The notes beneath the pieces are model-generated. The model searched no databases. It was given only the letters and a program-made list of their open reading frames with translations, and was not told the origin of the DNA. 64,000 nucleotides of DNA from Sorghum bicolor (Eukaryota; Streptophyta; Magnoliopsida; Poales; Poaceae), in contig NC_012874.2 of assembly GCF_000003195.3 (NCBI RefSeq), positions 62,129,768 to 62,193,767 on the forward strand. The letters are read 5' to 3'. Numbering within the stretch: the first letter of the stretch is position 1; each line of letters starts with the position of its first letter. Both the position numbers and the translations under genes were made by a program. Below are positions 11,258 to 23,099 of the stretch, in pieces.

Positions 11258-12953
11258 CACTACCGGATAGGGGGGGTTCGCCGTGTGCTTGGTGCACACG
11301 GCAAAGCCCATATCGCACACGGCGAAGGCTTTGCCGTGTGTTGCTCACGGCGAAGAACACACGGCAAACCCTCCGACGATGAACCTTACCTTTACTCACG
11401 GCTAAATTGTGGGCACACGGCAAAAAAAAGTGATGGACGGCAGGTTTTGCCGTGTGTCACCATGCAGGCACACGGCAAAGTCTCAATGTTTGCCGTGTTC
11501 CAGGGTTGGTCACACGGCAAACCCCCTTCCAAAAAAAATCCAACGTTCTGAATTTTTTTATGTCTTTGTGGCCAATGGGATTCGAACTCATGACCTCTCT
11601 CTTGCGTGTTTCCACTCTTAGCCACTACACCACACTATATCTTGTGTTTATATTGCATTTCGGTTCCTCAAATATTATACCAAATTATATGTAAATTGAT
11701 TATTTGAGGTCCTAAATAATTTTAAATCAAAAAGTTATCAACTACAAAGTTTCATAACTTTTTGGGATCTACAATTTTTATTTAGGGAGTTTCTCCATCC
11801 GAGGTTGTCTACAAAATTTGAATTTTAAATTTGAGAAATTCATACGTAGTTTTTGCATGGCAAGATGATTCCAAAACAAAGAGTTGTCAACTACAAAGTT
11901 TCATAACTTTTTGATATCTACAAAGTTTATTTAGAGAGTTTTTCCATCCGAGGTTATTTAAAAAATTCAAAATTTAAAATTTTCAATTAAAATACTGAAA
12001 ATAATTAAGAAATAGCAAATGATTCCGAAAAATTTCCAAATTTGGACACGACACAACCTATGTGGTGTAGTGCTTATAGAAAAAGTTTCCAAATCAAACT
12101 CAGATATGAAAATCGAATCCTACTCCAACTCATGCTCCTTCACTCATAACTCTGTGAAACTTCTCCGGAGATTGTCTAGTTTCTACACATCCTACATGAC
12201 AACTTGTTTGAAATCTTCCCGAACTTTTTCTATGGCCTCTATGTATGATAACATGACATATGTACAAGTTTCAGGATTTACATAATAAAATGACATTTAT
12301 TAGAATTTTTGAAAAATACCGATGCACGTTGGGCGTCGTGTCTCCTAACCACGGCATTCAAAAGTTATTTCCGTTTCGAATATATGTTCTCAGACAGGGT
12401 TGGGTAACATAAATATCATTCTTCCGATATTTTTTTTCCAACTATTTCACTGACTCGTAGTTCAAATTTGACCGCATCCGGAAAAATAAATAAATGTTGT
12501 TAATTGCAAAAATATAGCAAACATGTTTGAAATTTTATGAAATTTGAGTATGGAGTTACAAATGGTGAGTGTGTAGAGAAGAAAAAATTGGAGGACAAAA
12601 TCTGAAAAAAAACAAATTGTTTGCCGTGTGCTAGCCTCAAGCACATGGCAAACCCAGGCTTTGCCGTGTGCCTAGTGGCCGCACACGGCAAACGTTGACG
12701 GCTGGGGTTGGACGTTAGCGTGAGGTTAGCTTTTGCCGTGTACCATGTTTTTGCCGTGTGTTGCTCACGGCAAAGGTTTAAGTTCGCCGTGTGTCTAGTG
12801 TTTGCCGTGTGCAACACACGGCAAAGGCCAGGTATACTGTGTGCCTGGCGTTTGCCGTGTGTGTGGGCTGGGCACACGGCAAACCTAGCCTTTGCCGTGT
12901 GTTGCTCACGGCAAACAGGCGGACATACGGCAAAGGCTGGCTCTCCGATAGTG
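11258..12953. mobile_element. CACTA-1B, non-coding CACTA element
   Basis: It begins CACTACCGGA, ends TCCGATAGTG (one mismatch in the terminal repeat), and has the TSD TAT on both sides. Its subterminal TTTGCCGTGTGC arrays are as in CACTA-1A, but the right array lacks a segment found at 3,838-3,885 in copy A, so it is about 120 bp shorter overall. It also has a single unit of the 75-bp repeat. The interior module and fold-back core are conserved. Confidence 0.95.
11570..11635 (-). other. tRNA-like segment inside CACTA-1B
   Basis: It has the same A-box/B-box-like arrangement as at 2,781-2,846, with GAGTTCGAATCCC on the minus strand. It cannot form a cloverleaf. Confidence 0.55.
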
Positions 12954-13432
12954 TATGTATGCACTCTATAAGCACCTCTGAAGAACTAAGTTGCACCGGC
13001 AAATCTCGAGATTGATGAGTTCACTACAGACGCCTCATTATCGACGGACACATCACCTACCATTAAAAGAATAGTGCAGTTATATTTTAGAATAAATCCA
13101 GAAAAACACAAGCACTTGAATGTGAACCCAGGTGTAGACAAGTTCCAACACAAGGTACCAAACCAGCTGAGCTGTGCTCAGTGCCTAGGTCCTTCCTCAC
13201 ATGGATTTATGTCCTACAGAGTTTGGAAGCCATACGTTTTTCTCTAATGCAAACACAGAACGCATATTACACTGGTATGTGTGCCAAAAGAGCCCATGCT
13301 AGCAGCAACACTACTGCAGGCTATGGCAGACAGCAAGACCAACTGAAATAAGCTAATAATTAGGCCCCCTTCATTTACATGCACGCTATGACACTATTGC
13401 CGTGGTTCATTTTTTAGCCACAGGCTGCCTTA

Positions 13433-13754
13433 AAAACTGGATCTGCGAGGAGTAAGCCGCCCCACGGACTTTGAACTAAGAAGAAGGACCTTCTCACACA
13501 GCCCCAGAAAACCTCCCAACCTTGGCCCAACCCATACACTGGGAGACGTTATCCGTGAGATTACCTGCCGGGGCCACACACGGTCCTCAGGCTGACCTGG
13601 GCCGATCCCATTACCAATGCTTTGGACACGGGGCCAGCAAGGGGGATTTTTTTACCCAAATTTCCCAAAATCCGCCCAACCAGGGGTTTGAACCTGCGAC
13701 CTAGGGTGCTGCCGGAACGTGCCTAGCTAACCAGTGGGCTAGGCACCCTTTGGT
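13433..13754 (-). mobile_element. tRNA-derived SINE, copy B
   Basis: This duplicate of the SINE at 4,694-5,015 has the same flanking repeats: GCCACAGGCTGCCTTA at 13,417 and GCCACAGGCTGCCATA at 13,755. The tRNA-like boxes lie at the right end, which is the 5' end in minus orientation. Confidence 0.8.
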
Positions 13755-13770
13755 GCCACAGGCTGCCATA

Positions 13771-14800
13771 GGTGTGGCAGACCAATTGTTTGCCACTACA
13801 GTTTCAATGCAGCCTCAACAGCGGCATGGCATGCAGCGGCATAAATCAAAAGTGCACCAATTATAAAGTCTTATGTTTCAAAACACAAAGTAATACCAAC
13901 ATGGCTAATGCACTAAATATTTGTACATACATGAACCATTATATTATGTTGTTCATACACAAAATAAAAAAAGTAACCATTCCTGAGCAAATCTAGAAAC
14001 CTTATACATATACATTCAGACACAATTGTGTAGGATTTTTATTTGTGAAAAGCTGGCTCTATATGCACTTAATTATGCTGATGCATGAAACTGTCACTTG
14101 TCCTTTTCCAGAGAGGACATGGTGACATATACAAAAGCACCCATTAGTGCAGTGGCTTAATGCTTCGGTTTTTTACTCAATCATTAATATTCTGAAGAGT
14201 TTAGCTCCACAATTTTTTTCTTAATTGCACTCGTCAATAAATTAGGCAGTAGATGTTCAAGTACATTTAATTTATTGGTACAACTTTTGTTCTTTGGTGA
14301 GCACTTTGCTAGTATATTCATATATTTGTTGCATGATTCTTTTTTTTGGCCAGCCGCACTTAATTGTTGCATATATAATTTGATGTTATTACTTAACAGG
14401 AATATATTGACAAAAGATGAAGGGGTGGATATACCTTATGCCTCGATCCTTCTCGCACAGCCGGAATGGAAAAGAAGAGGTGGATATACCTTATGCGTGC
14501 TCGTAGCCGATGAAGGGGTCGGCGGGACGGGCAAGAAGAGATGGTAACGCCAGGAACAGGACAGGGTCGGGGCTTAGCGGCCGCAAGATGTCGGTGAGGC
14601 ACAGAGACGATGGCTGGGGCACCTTCACCACCTCATTCTCCTTTCCTCCTACTTCTCTCCTCCTCACCTACTCCTGCTCACCTTCACCTCCTCTCCTCCA
14701 ACCGATGGCAGGGGCTGGTGGTGGAGGAGGCTCTTGGTGGCTGGCCGGGCAACAGCGCGGGGCGGCCGGGGATGGCGTGCGGTGGTGCGGGGCCAACATG
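13771..14800. other. Unassigned interval, copy B
   Basis: It matches 5,032-6,055: A/T-rich and featureless to about 14,400, then GC-rich without a credible gene. Confidence 0.4.
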
Positions 14801-16217
14801 TTTGCCAAGAGCTTGCGATCTAGCACTTGGCAAACAGGTTTTTTTATTTTTGAAAAAAAGAAGTTCTGCATTGTTTGCCGAGTGCTTGTGATGTGGTATC
14901 GGCAAATATTTAAAAAAAACTAAATCGTTTTCCGAGGATCCTCCTCCACGGCACTCAGCAAACAATTTTTTAAATTTTTTTGTTTGCCGAGTGTCCTACT
15001 ATTGACATCGGCAAATATTTTGAAAAAAAATAAAAATTTCCTTTGCTGAGTGTGCCATGGTGTCTAGCACTCAGCAAACATTTTATTTTATAAAATAAAC
15101 CCTTCCTCTAGCTTTTTGACAACTTGTCCGGCAAGTTTTTCAGAAATGTACTTTGAATATATCCGTGAATTCACTCATCAATGCATATTGGATGCTTCTG
15201 TAAATATTTTATCATTATTTCGTTGGGTTATATCTCAAATTCAATGTAACTAAAATTCTATAATTTCATGTAGTTAAAACTATAAAACTACGAAGTGAAT
15301 CCGAAAAATTACCAAAACTTGGCATTAAACAATCTATGACATATGTTACCTATAGAAAATGTTTCGAATTCAAATCCCAATTCGACAAATCGCATTGCCT
15401 ACAAATGTTGTTGTTTCCTTCGGAAGTATATGAGTCTTGTTCGGAGATGCTTCCGTTTGTAAGCATGCTACATGAAAACTTGTGCGAAATATTATCAAAT
15501 TTTTACCGTAGCCTACACATATGATATGAAGACATCTTGACAAATCTCATGATTTTCGAACTTTGTTAGTATTTTATATAATTTAAAAATCATCCGACCA
15601 CTAGTTGCTCGTTATGTTTGGTGAACAAGATATTTGAAATTTTCTTACATTCCCTAGATTTTAGCGTTATTAATATCTCAGTATCATGAATATTATTTTT
15701 CTATTCGTTTTTAGCACTTGTTCAAATCTGTTGGAGTTTGAGTTATGGACAAAAATTCAATTAAATGAAATAAATCAACTAAATATAGTAAATATATCGA
15801 AAAATTAATTATATTGAAACAAGAAGCATAATGCACTGTACAAGGAGAGCATAAAATGTTGGAAGGGCAGAAGCAAAAATAAGTTTGTCGAGTGCTAAGA
15901 AAAACGCTCGACATACTATGTCTATGCCGAGTGCTGTACAGGAACACTCGGTAAAGAGATGACGGAGTTAGCCCCCATCAAATGTTTGCCGAGTGCCCTA
16001 CGGTTTGCCGAGTGCCTAGCCATTAGCACTCAGCAAAGATTTGGCTTTGCCAAGTGCCTTGCCTGTGGCACTCGGCAAACAATCAATTTGTCGTGTGTTT
16101 TCATTTTGCAGAGTCTTCTTCCTTAGGCACTTGGCAAAGCGGATGTTTATCAAGTGCCCGATCGAATGCACTCGGCAAACCCTCGGACACTCGGCATTCA
16201 TGCGGATCTCGGTAGTG
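14801..16217. mobile_element. CACTA-2B, left-truncated CACTA element
   Basis: It is the duplicate of CACTA-2A, ending GATCTCGGTAGTG, with TTTGCCGAGTGC-type arrays at both ends and the same fold-back interior (about 15,300-15,535). The left terminus is missing here too, so that loss predates the duplication. Confidence 0.8.
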
Positions 16218-16394
16218 CCTTAAAAGCTAGTAGAAATAGCTAGGTCTGAAACCTCCAGTACAAAGCTTTGCTCTACTTGTGCCTCCACCATTTCATTTGT
16301 TGCATGGATTGGTTCTGCATTTTCATAATGTTGTGTACGTCTAGCACTGCTTTGGTACCTGATCGCAGGATAGAGATATGACCAAGGAAACTAA

Positions 16395-16633
16395 GGCTTT
16401 AGTTGGTGAAAATTTTTAGTTTTGGGTACTGTAGTATTTTCGTTTGTATTTGTTAATTATTGTCCAATTATGGACTAACTAGACTCAAAAGATTCATCTC
16501 ATAAAGTACAGGTAAACTATGTAATTAGTTAGTATTTTTATTTATATTTAATGCTCCATGCATGTGCCGCGGGATTCGATGTGACGGGAAATCTTGAAAA
16601 TTTTTGGTATTTTGGGGTGAACTAAACAAGGCC
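16395..16633. mobile_element. Tourist-like MITE
   Basis: It runs from GGCTTTAGTTGG to AACTAAACAAGGCC and is flanked by TAA on both sides (16,392-16,394 and 16,634-16,636). Terminal GGCCTTGTTTAGTT with a TAA/TTA target fits the PIF/Harbinger-derived Tourist superfamily. It is 239 bp long and has no coding capacity. Its interior resembles the nested MITEs at 20,792-21,583 and the one at 63,887. Confidence 0.8.
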
Positions 16634-16643
16634 TAACTATCTA

Positions 16644-16799
16644 CTCCCTCACTTTAAAAATTGTAAATTGTTCTAGCTTTTCAATGTACATAACTTTTTC
16701 TATATATTTTTAGGTATATATTATATATGTTTAGATACATAATAAAAGCTATGTATCTAAATTAAAACCATAACGACATATATTTTGGAACAGAGAAAG
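16644..16799. mobile_element. Stowaway-like MITE
   Basis: The ends CTCCCTCACTTT and GGAACAGAGAAAG are degenerate inverted repeats of the grass Stowaway terminus, flanked by TA on both sides. It is about 156 bp, A/T-rich and non-coding, belonging to the Tc1/Mariner superfamily. Confidence 0.75.
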
Positions 16800-17641
16800 T
16801 AAAAAAAATTGAATTCACTACCGGATTCCAGTCTTTTGCCGAGAGCTTAGAACGCTCGGCAAATGGGCAAACACACTCGGCAAACATTTTGCCGAGAGCA
16901 GCTCTCGGCAAAGAAACGCCGGCAAACAAGCTACCGGCAAAGGATCATTTGCCGAGAGCCGCTCTCGGGAAAATTGTTCCCGAGCACATGGAGTCCACCT
17001 CTCGGCAAACTATAGCTCTTGGCGAACGTTAGCGCTAGTAACGGCCAAAACGACCGTTAACGGTAAGTTCTGACAACTTTTCGAACTTCTTTGCCGAGAG
17101 CCCCGCTCGGCAAATAATTTTTGTAAAAAAAAAAGAAAAAGAATGGCAGCCGAGCTGGTTTGCAAAATTTATTTTATATTGAGGTTTGCCGAGAGCCCAG
17201 CTCGGCAAAGACTTTTAAAAATATAAAAGAAGGATTCCGCCATTTTTTTACAGGGCTTTGCCGAGAGCTCGCATCTCGGCAAACAGTTACTTTGCCGAGA
17301 GCCTAGAGCTTGGCTCTCGGCAAACTGACTCTTTGCCGAGAGCCATGCTCTCGGCAAAGGTCCAGGCTTTGCCGAGAGCCGTGCAGTTCTGGCTCTCGGC
17401 AAACGTTTAGCTCTCGGCAAAGGCTCCAGAGAGCTTTTTTTTAATTCTGTTTTGATTCCAGCTATTATTCATAGATAAAACACATATTAACAATTAACAG
17501 ATATAACACATCCAACTCAAATTGCAAAACCAACATGTCCATCACATATATTAACAAAGTGTATCACAATATCCACACCATGTCCATCACATTATCTCAA
17601 AATATCACAAAGTATCTCAAAGTTTCACAACATCCACAAGT

Positions 17642-18475
17642 TCACTCCTGCCATGCATCCCAATTTGCCCCTCCTGGAGGCGGCTGCTGCGACGGAGGCG
17701 CACGTGGTGGATACCCATACCCCGACCCACTCGACGGTGGCTGAAGCTGTAGAAGTGGTGGATTTGCTAACCCTCCGGACGGAAGCACCTCATTCGAACC
17801 CGCCGATTGAACCTGCACAAAGGAGAAGAAAAATTAGTACTTATATTAAGGCATAAAATTGTAATCTAGGCTTAGTAAAGTCAAAAATTTACAGAACTAG
17901 TTATAAATTTGTAATGTAAGCCTAGACACATAAAAAATTCGGCAGCACCTCCCCTATACCTGGGGTTTCCAAAACCTGCAAGAAAACTAACGACACGATG
18001 GCCGTCCACCACATCTCAACGGCACGATGGCCGAGACACATATATATCAATGGCACGAAGGCATCCCATCACATATGAACAGCACGATGTCCGACACGCA
18101 CAATAAAGACGTTTTGTTAGAGAAGTTGAACTCACGTAAGGTGGCTGCGGGTAAGGTGGAGGAGCGAACAACTCTGGTGGCGCTGGACGACCCATCGTGA
18201 GGCCAAGGCTTGCCACGTACTGAGCCAAGGCGTCGAACCTCTGTGTCTGGAACTCTCGCTCCCTCCATTGCGCTTCCTCCATCATAGCCTTATGCTCCTC
18301 TAGCGCTTGCACCTGGGCCTATAATTTTTCACCGCATTGTTACAAGCAATTTCGAGGAATGTAAAAACCAATGAACGATGAATAAAATAGAAATAACCTG
18401 TAGTGCAGCAACACGATGCGTCGAAGTGTCCACCCTTGGGCGTATGGGCACGCTATCGCTCCTGCTGCTTGCCCG
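17642..18475 (-). pseudogene. Remnant 3' exons of a TNP1-like CACTA protein
   Basis: On the minus strand there is an exon at 18,318-18,136, 61 codons in phase. It starts A-Q-V-Q-A-L-E-E-H-K and passes through a Glu/Arg-rich helix to a Pro-rich tail. It is followed by an exon at 17,812-17,642, 57 codons ending G-G-A-N-W-D-A-W-Q-E and a stop. A further upstream piece reads to 18,475. Coiled coil then Pro/Gly-rich tail is typical of the C-terminus of plant Ptta/En-Spm (Transposase_24) proteins. The 5' exons are gone. Confidence 0.6.
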
Positions 18476-19319
18476 AACCTGTGAGAGAGTGGGAGTGGTT
18501 TGCGGGTCAAGCGTGCTGTTGCCGATGAGGTACCGCCCACGCTTCTTGCCTCCTCCCACCCTCATGACGATGTCACCGTCAAGGTCCGCGGTGTGCAGCG
18601 AGCGGGGGCAGGGGCGCACCGGCAGCGAGCGGCGCGCCGGCGGTGGCGGTTAGAACAAGCTGGGCGGCGAGCGGGCTGCGGTGGCGGTGAAGAATGAAGT
18701 CCGGGCGCGTGCAGGGAGTCGGGCTGGGCTGAGTGCCTAAGTATCGTGATCTATTTGCCGAGAGCCAACACGAACAAGCGCTCGGGAAAGGTTTAGTTTT
18801 TTTTAAACGCTCCGCAATTTCATTCAACTGCACCGAAAAAATTTATAACGTCTTTGGCGAGAGCAGCGCTCGGCAAACAGCCTTTGGCGAGAGCAGCGCT
18901 CGGCAAACGACCTTTTTGCCGAGAGCCACTTGGACAGGGCTCTCGGCAAAGTTTGCCTGTTGACAACTTCTCCAAATATTAATTTTTTTTAAATTTGCTT
19001 TGTTTAAAAAACTGCACTACAAAGTAATTTATAAAAAGTCTTTGCCGAGAGCCACTCTCGGCAAAGCACGATGTTTTAAAAAATATTAATTTTCTATTGT
19101 TTATCTAACTGGGATAAAAAAATTAAAATACACTCTTTGCCGAGAGCTTGTTCAGGAGGCTCTCGGCAAAGGGAATTCCTGAAAAAAAAAGAAATCTGCG
19201 CCGAGAGCTGACCGAATAGCTCTCGGTAAAAAGTCTTTGCCGAGAGCTTTTCAAGAAGCACTCGGCAAAGAATACACTGAAAAATAATTTATAAATAGCA
19301 AACGGTGTCATAAAAATAC

Positions 19320-20180
19320 AAAATTTTACCCTATTAGAGTTTATGCTCTCTAATGATTATAGAAAAAGTTTGGAACTCCAAAACTAATTAGTATGTAACA
19401 GTGTTTGTAATTTGTAATGGATACTCACTAGCTCTTTGAAATTCTATGTCCTCTTCTACCTCTTTGCTAGAATTAAGAGAACTGAAATCTCTATTCTTGT
19501 ATGTGCCAAAAGAAGAAAAGAAAAAGGGACACGATGTGGGTTATCTCATTTTCAGTTCAGACTATATTTTATGTATAGGGACGATAGAGGCGCCTCACGC
19601 TGCTCGGGACGACCATCGCAGCTTGCGCGGGTGCCAATGACCGATGAAGGTGAGGGCTACAAGGACGGAAGGGGCGCAGAGTCGGACGAGGCGAAGCACA
19701 GCCACGTTCGCTATAGTGTGGTGTACGGTCGGCCGACCGTCTTTATAGAGCACCGCAAGGCAAAGGGGCCCAAAGTGGGTAGGGGTGTTGCAATTGGTGT
19801 CGGACTTGGATGAAGCTTTTTGTCTTACTATTCATCCAAGAGTTCATCCAAGAGATATATAAAAAGGAGGCGAGGAGGGGAGGAGACCGGAGCCAAAGAC
19901 GAGTGCAGTCGTGGACCCGTAGCATTGGAGAGAGAAAAAGGTAATTACAATATTTTTAATTGGAGAGAGTATATACTATACAACACCCACTGTTCAAATT
20001 TGCAACTAATTAATTATATAGCAAATAATTACAAAAATAAACAAAAAATTAATATTGAACAACATGTAGTATGTGTAGAGAGAAAAAACTTTGGAGCAAA
20101 TGAAAGAAAAAATAAATAAATTTAATTGGAGAGAGTAAGGAAAAGAGAAGCATATGCATACACATGAAATATGGATGGCC
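19320..20180. other. Non-array segment inside CACTA-3
   Basis: It lacks the TTTGCCG repeats around it. The first 80 bases include TTATAGAAAAAGTTTGGAAC, similar to one arm of the fold-back core in CACTA-1, -2 and -4. The rest (19,420-20,180) has no recognised source and may be captured or inserted DNA. The 125-codon open frame at 19,436 has no recognisable domain. Confidence 0.4.
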
Positions 20181-21022
20181 TCTTTGCCGAGAGGGGCGCT
20201 CGGCAAAGAGTTTTGCCGAGAGCCTTGACGGCGGGGCTCTCGGCAAAGATTTCACGTCGTGAGTCCGAGTAACGGCAGTATGACGTTTGCCGAGAACTGC
20301 CTTTTGCCGAGAGCTGAGCTCTCGGCAAAGATAAATTTGTCGTGAGCCTTTCTTTGCCGAGAGGCCCTCTCGCCGAAATGACCCAGTTCGCCGAGCTCTT
20401 TTTTTTTGCCGAGTTCCTAGCCCACGGCAAGTAGTTCCTTTGCCGACGGCCTGTCTTTGCCGAGCGTCCCCCTCGGCAAACGTTATGTTTGCCGAGAGCC
20501 TGTGTTTTTACTCTCGGCAAACACATCGGCTCTCAGCAAAGACCGGTTTTCCGGTAGTGATTGCTAATAAATATGCAGTTCATTTCGAAAATGCTTGGCA
20601 TACTCGAAAGATAAAGGATCATCAGCTGGTGTGTAAGTTTCAAATAACTCAAGTAGTAGTAGAGCAGCGAGGTAATAACTAACGCAAAAAGATGGATGCA
20701 TCCATGCACTAATTCATGCATATATTAAGTCAAGTAGTTGAACAACAAACAAAAAAAAGAACGCGCGCTGTTCTGCAAGCTAATTAAGGTGGGCCTTGTT
20801 TAGTTCAAAAAAAATAGCAAAATGGATACTGTAGCACTTTCGTTTGTATTTGACAAATATTGTCTAATTATAGACTAACTAATCTCAAAAGATTCGTCTT
20901 GTAAGTTATAGTTAAACTGTGTAATTTGTTATTTTTTTATCTGTATTTAATCTTTATACATGTGCTGTAAGATTTAATGTGATGAGAAATTTAAAAAAAT
21001 TTGCAAAATTTTTTGAAACTAA

Positions 21023-21572
21023 GACCTTGTTTAGTTCCGAAAAATTTTGGATTTCGGCACTATAGCATTTTCGTTTTTATTTGACAAATATTATCCAATT
21101 ATGGACTAATTAGGCTCAAAAGATTCATCTCGTGATTTACAGGCAAACTGTGTAATTAGTTTTTATTTTCGTCTATATCTAATGCTTCATGCATGTGCTC
21201 CAAGATTTGATGTGATGGGAAATCTTGAAAAGTTTTTGATTTTCAGGGCAAACTAAGGGCCTGTTTAGATTTTGAAATTTTTTGGCCTAAAGAAAAAAAA
21301 ATTGTGGAATTTGGGCCTAAGAACTAAACGGGGCCAAAAAAATTTGGGGCCAAAATTTTGGGCTACAACTGTGCACGCACTCCCATATAAGCTCACCAAT
21401 GACAACTTGAGTTGCATGCAGTTGGGCTTCCATGGGAGCGCGTGCATAGTTGTAGCCCAAAATTTTGACCCTAAAATTTTTTTAGCCCTGTTTAGTTCTT
21501 AGACCCCAGTTCCAAAAAAAAAAATTTTTATAGACCAAAAATTTCAAATCTAAACAGGCCCTAAACAAGGCC
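21023..21572. mobile_element. Tourist-like MITE, middle of the nest
   Basis: It starts GACCTTGTTTAGTTCC, ends TAAACAAGGCC, and has TAA as TSD (21,020-21,022 and 21,573-21,575). It is inserted in the AACTAA motif 8 bases from the end of the outer element. Its own end is split the same way by the innermost element. Confidence 0.82.
21257..21561. mobile_element. MITE, innermost of the nest
   Basis: The termini GGGCCTGTTTAGATTTTGAA and TTCAAATCTAAACAGGCCC are near-perfect inverses. The TSD is TAA (21,254-21,256 and 21,562-21,564). It is 305 bp and largely palindromic: GGGCTACAACTGTGCACGC near the left is matched by GCGTGCATAGTTGTAGCCC on the right. It belongs to a different subfamily from its hosts. 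Confidence 0.85.
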
Positions 21573-22428
21573 TAAACCAGGCCGTGGTAACACAACGAGG
21601 CAACTGCAGCCAGCCCTCTGCGCCGTGCAGGCAGCAGACAAAACTGTGGGTCCACGCCCACTCTCAGAAAAGAGGCAGACTGCGCGTGGTCCACTCACTA
21701 CAGGACAGCGGCTCTTCGCCTAGCGCACGAGGCGCTCGGTGAAGCCCGAAACACGCTCGGCGAAGGCTTCCCCGAGCGGCGCGCTAGGCGAACCCCGCTC
21801 GGCGAATTTTTTGACGGCGAAGAATTTCACCGAGCACGATTATTCCAACTCGCTCGGCTTCTCTCGTGCCTACTTTGCCGAGCGGCGACATACGCGCTCG
21901 GCAAAGTATCCTCGCCGTTACGTCGTTACAGTCGTTAACGTTATCGTCGACGTCACGTCTACAATGTTCGCCGAGCGTCAACCCGCTCGGCAAAAGAAAC
22001 AACTTTGCCGAGCGCCGCCGTGTTTGCGCGCTCGGCAAACCTACTAACTTTGCCGAGCGCGCTTTTATAACGGCGCTAGGCGAATCTAGTAACTTTGCCG
22101 AGCGCGCTTTTATAACGGCGCTAGGCGAATCTCTACCTTCGCCGAGCGTTATGGTCATTTGCGCTCGGCAAACCTACAGAAAACAGTTTTTTTTATTTTT
22201 ATTTTCCAATCCACCTGATCAAACAATAAAAATCACACACATATATATATGTTATCCAGACCATAGATACAACCACTGGCACATTCACCACAACAAGCAC
22301 AACATATATAGCACAAATGTCACAAGTTCACATCCACAAGTTCACAAAGTGCGGCTCAAGTTCACAAAGTGCATAGTTGTCTCCACAAGTTCACAACACA
22401 AGTTCACAACAAGCACTACCACTGCATC

Positions 22429-22830
22429 TCAAGACGTTGGGGCTCCGCCTGGTGGGTACTGAACGCCTGGTGAGGGTATGCCTTCTGCAATTGCTGCAGG
22501 AGTAGGATTCGAACCCGCCGACTGTTGCTGCAAAACAAAAAGATCCGCTTAAATTTGTCAGAAAGAATTTGTGCAAAGAAGCGAAAGCAATCGATTTATT
22601 ATACTCACAGGAGTAGGTAGAACAGGCACCGGCAAAGGGAGGGGATGGAGGAGCTCTGGTGGCAAGGACAAACCGGACTTCTCGCCAACAGCTGCTAGGA
22701 ACTTCGTTAGTTCCTCTAGCCTTGTTTGCTGCATTGCCAGCGCCGCATTCTGGGCCTCCACCGTCGCACTTGTGGCCACAAGCTTCGCGTCTGTCTCCTC
22801 ACGCTGCTTCTTCTCATTTTGTAGCTCGGC
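22429..22830 (-). pseudogene. Remnant 3' exons of a TNP1-like CACTA protein
   Basis: The minus strand carries an exon from about 22,830 to 22,607, starting A-E-L-Q-N-E-K-K-Q-R-E-E after an AG. It is coiled-coil-like and ends in a Leu/Pro tail. The final exon is 22,527-22,429, with Q-S-A-G-S-N followed by a Pro/Gly tail and a stop. The Q-S-A-G-S-N start is shared with the last exon in CACTA-3, so both elements derive from a related parent with the same 3' gene structure. Confidence 0.6.
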
Positions 22831-23099
22831 CTACAACAGATAGTACCAAAGTTTCAGTTTTCCAAACGTAACTAAGGTGTAAATATTAATGGACAGCAAG
22901 TCACCCTTGACTAACCTGGAGTGCATCGACCTGGTGCTGTGAAGAGCTCACCCGTGGACGTATGGGTGGGTCAGTGGCGGCCGGGGTGGGGGGGACGAGG
23001 AGCACGGGAACAGGGCCCTGCCTGCTCCTGCTCGACCAGGTCCCTCAGGTGGTGGGGGACGGCGGTGGCGCTCCCCACAGCCCACAGTCCCCTTCTCCT

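Larger units (their letters stand above)
8848..16294. repeat. Tandem segmental duplication, copy B
   Basis: This is the second copy of the unit described at 3-7,534, with the same order of gene exons, CACTA-1B, SINE and CACTA-2B. Similarity ends at CCACCATTTC (16,285-16,294). Copy A continues from there into the Agenet gene, while copy B continues into unrelated sequence. Scattered substitutions and short indels separate the copies; the exact divergence was not computed. Confidence 0.95.
16816..20559 (-). mobile_element. CACTA-3, deletion-derivative CACTA element
   Basis: It begins CACTACCGGA, ends CCGGTAGTG, and has an ATT TSD on both sides. Its subterminal repeat is TTTGCCGAGAGC (16,835-17,420, 18,750-19,270 and 20,180-20,550). 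Remnants of the last exons of a TNP1-like gene are read on the minus strand (17,642-18,475). At 19,320-20,180 is about 860 bp without the repeat, interrupting the right array. It encodes no TNP2 catalytic domain, so it could move only with help. Confidence 0.93.
20792..21583. mobile_element. Tourist-like MITE, outermost of a three-level nest
   Basis: It starts GGCCTTGTTTAGTTC and ends AACTAA/ACCAGGCC, with the end split by the next insertion. It is flanked by GTG at 20,789-20,791 and 21,584-21,586. Removing the inner elements leaves a 239-bp MITE like that at 16,395. Confidence 0.8.

Noticed and set aside
19436..19813. 125-codon frame in CACTA-3
   Set aside because: No domain, no intron pattern, unremarkable codon use, and it lies in a segment of unknown origin.
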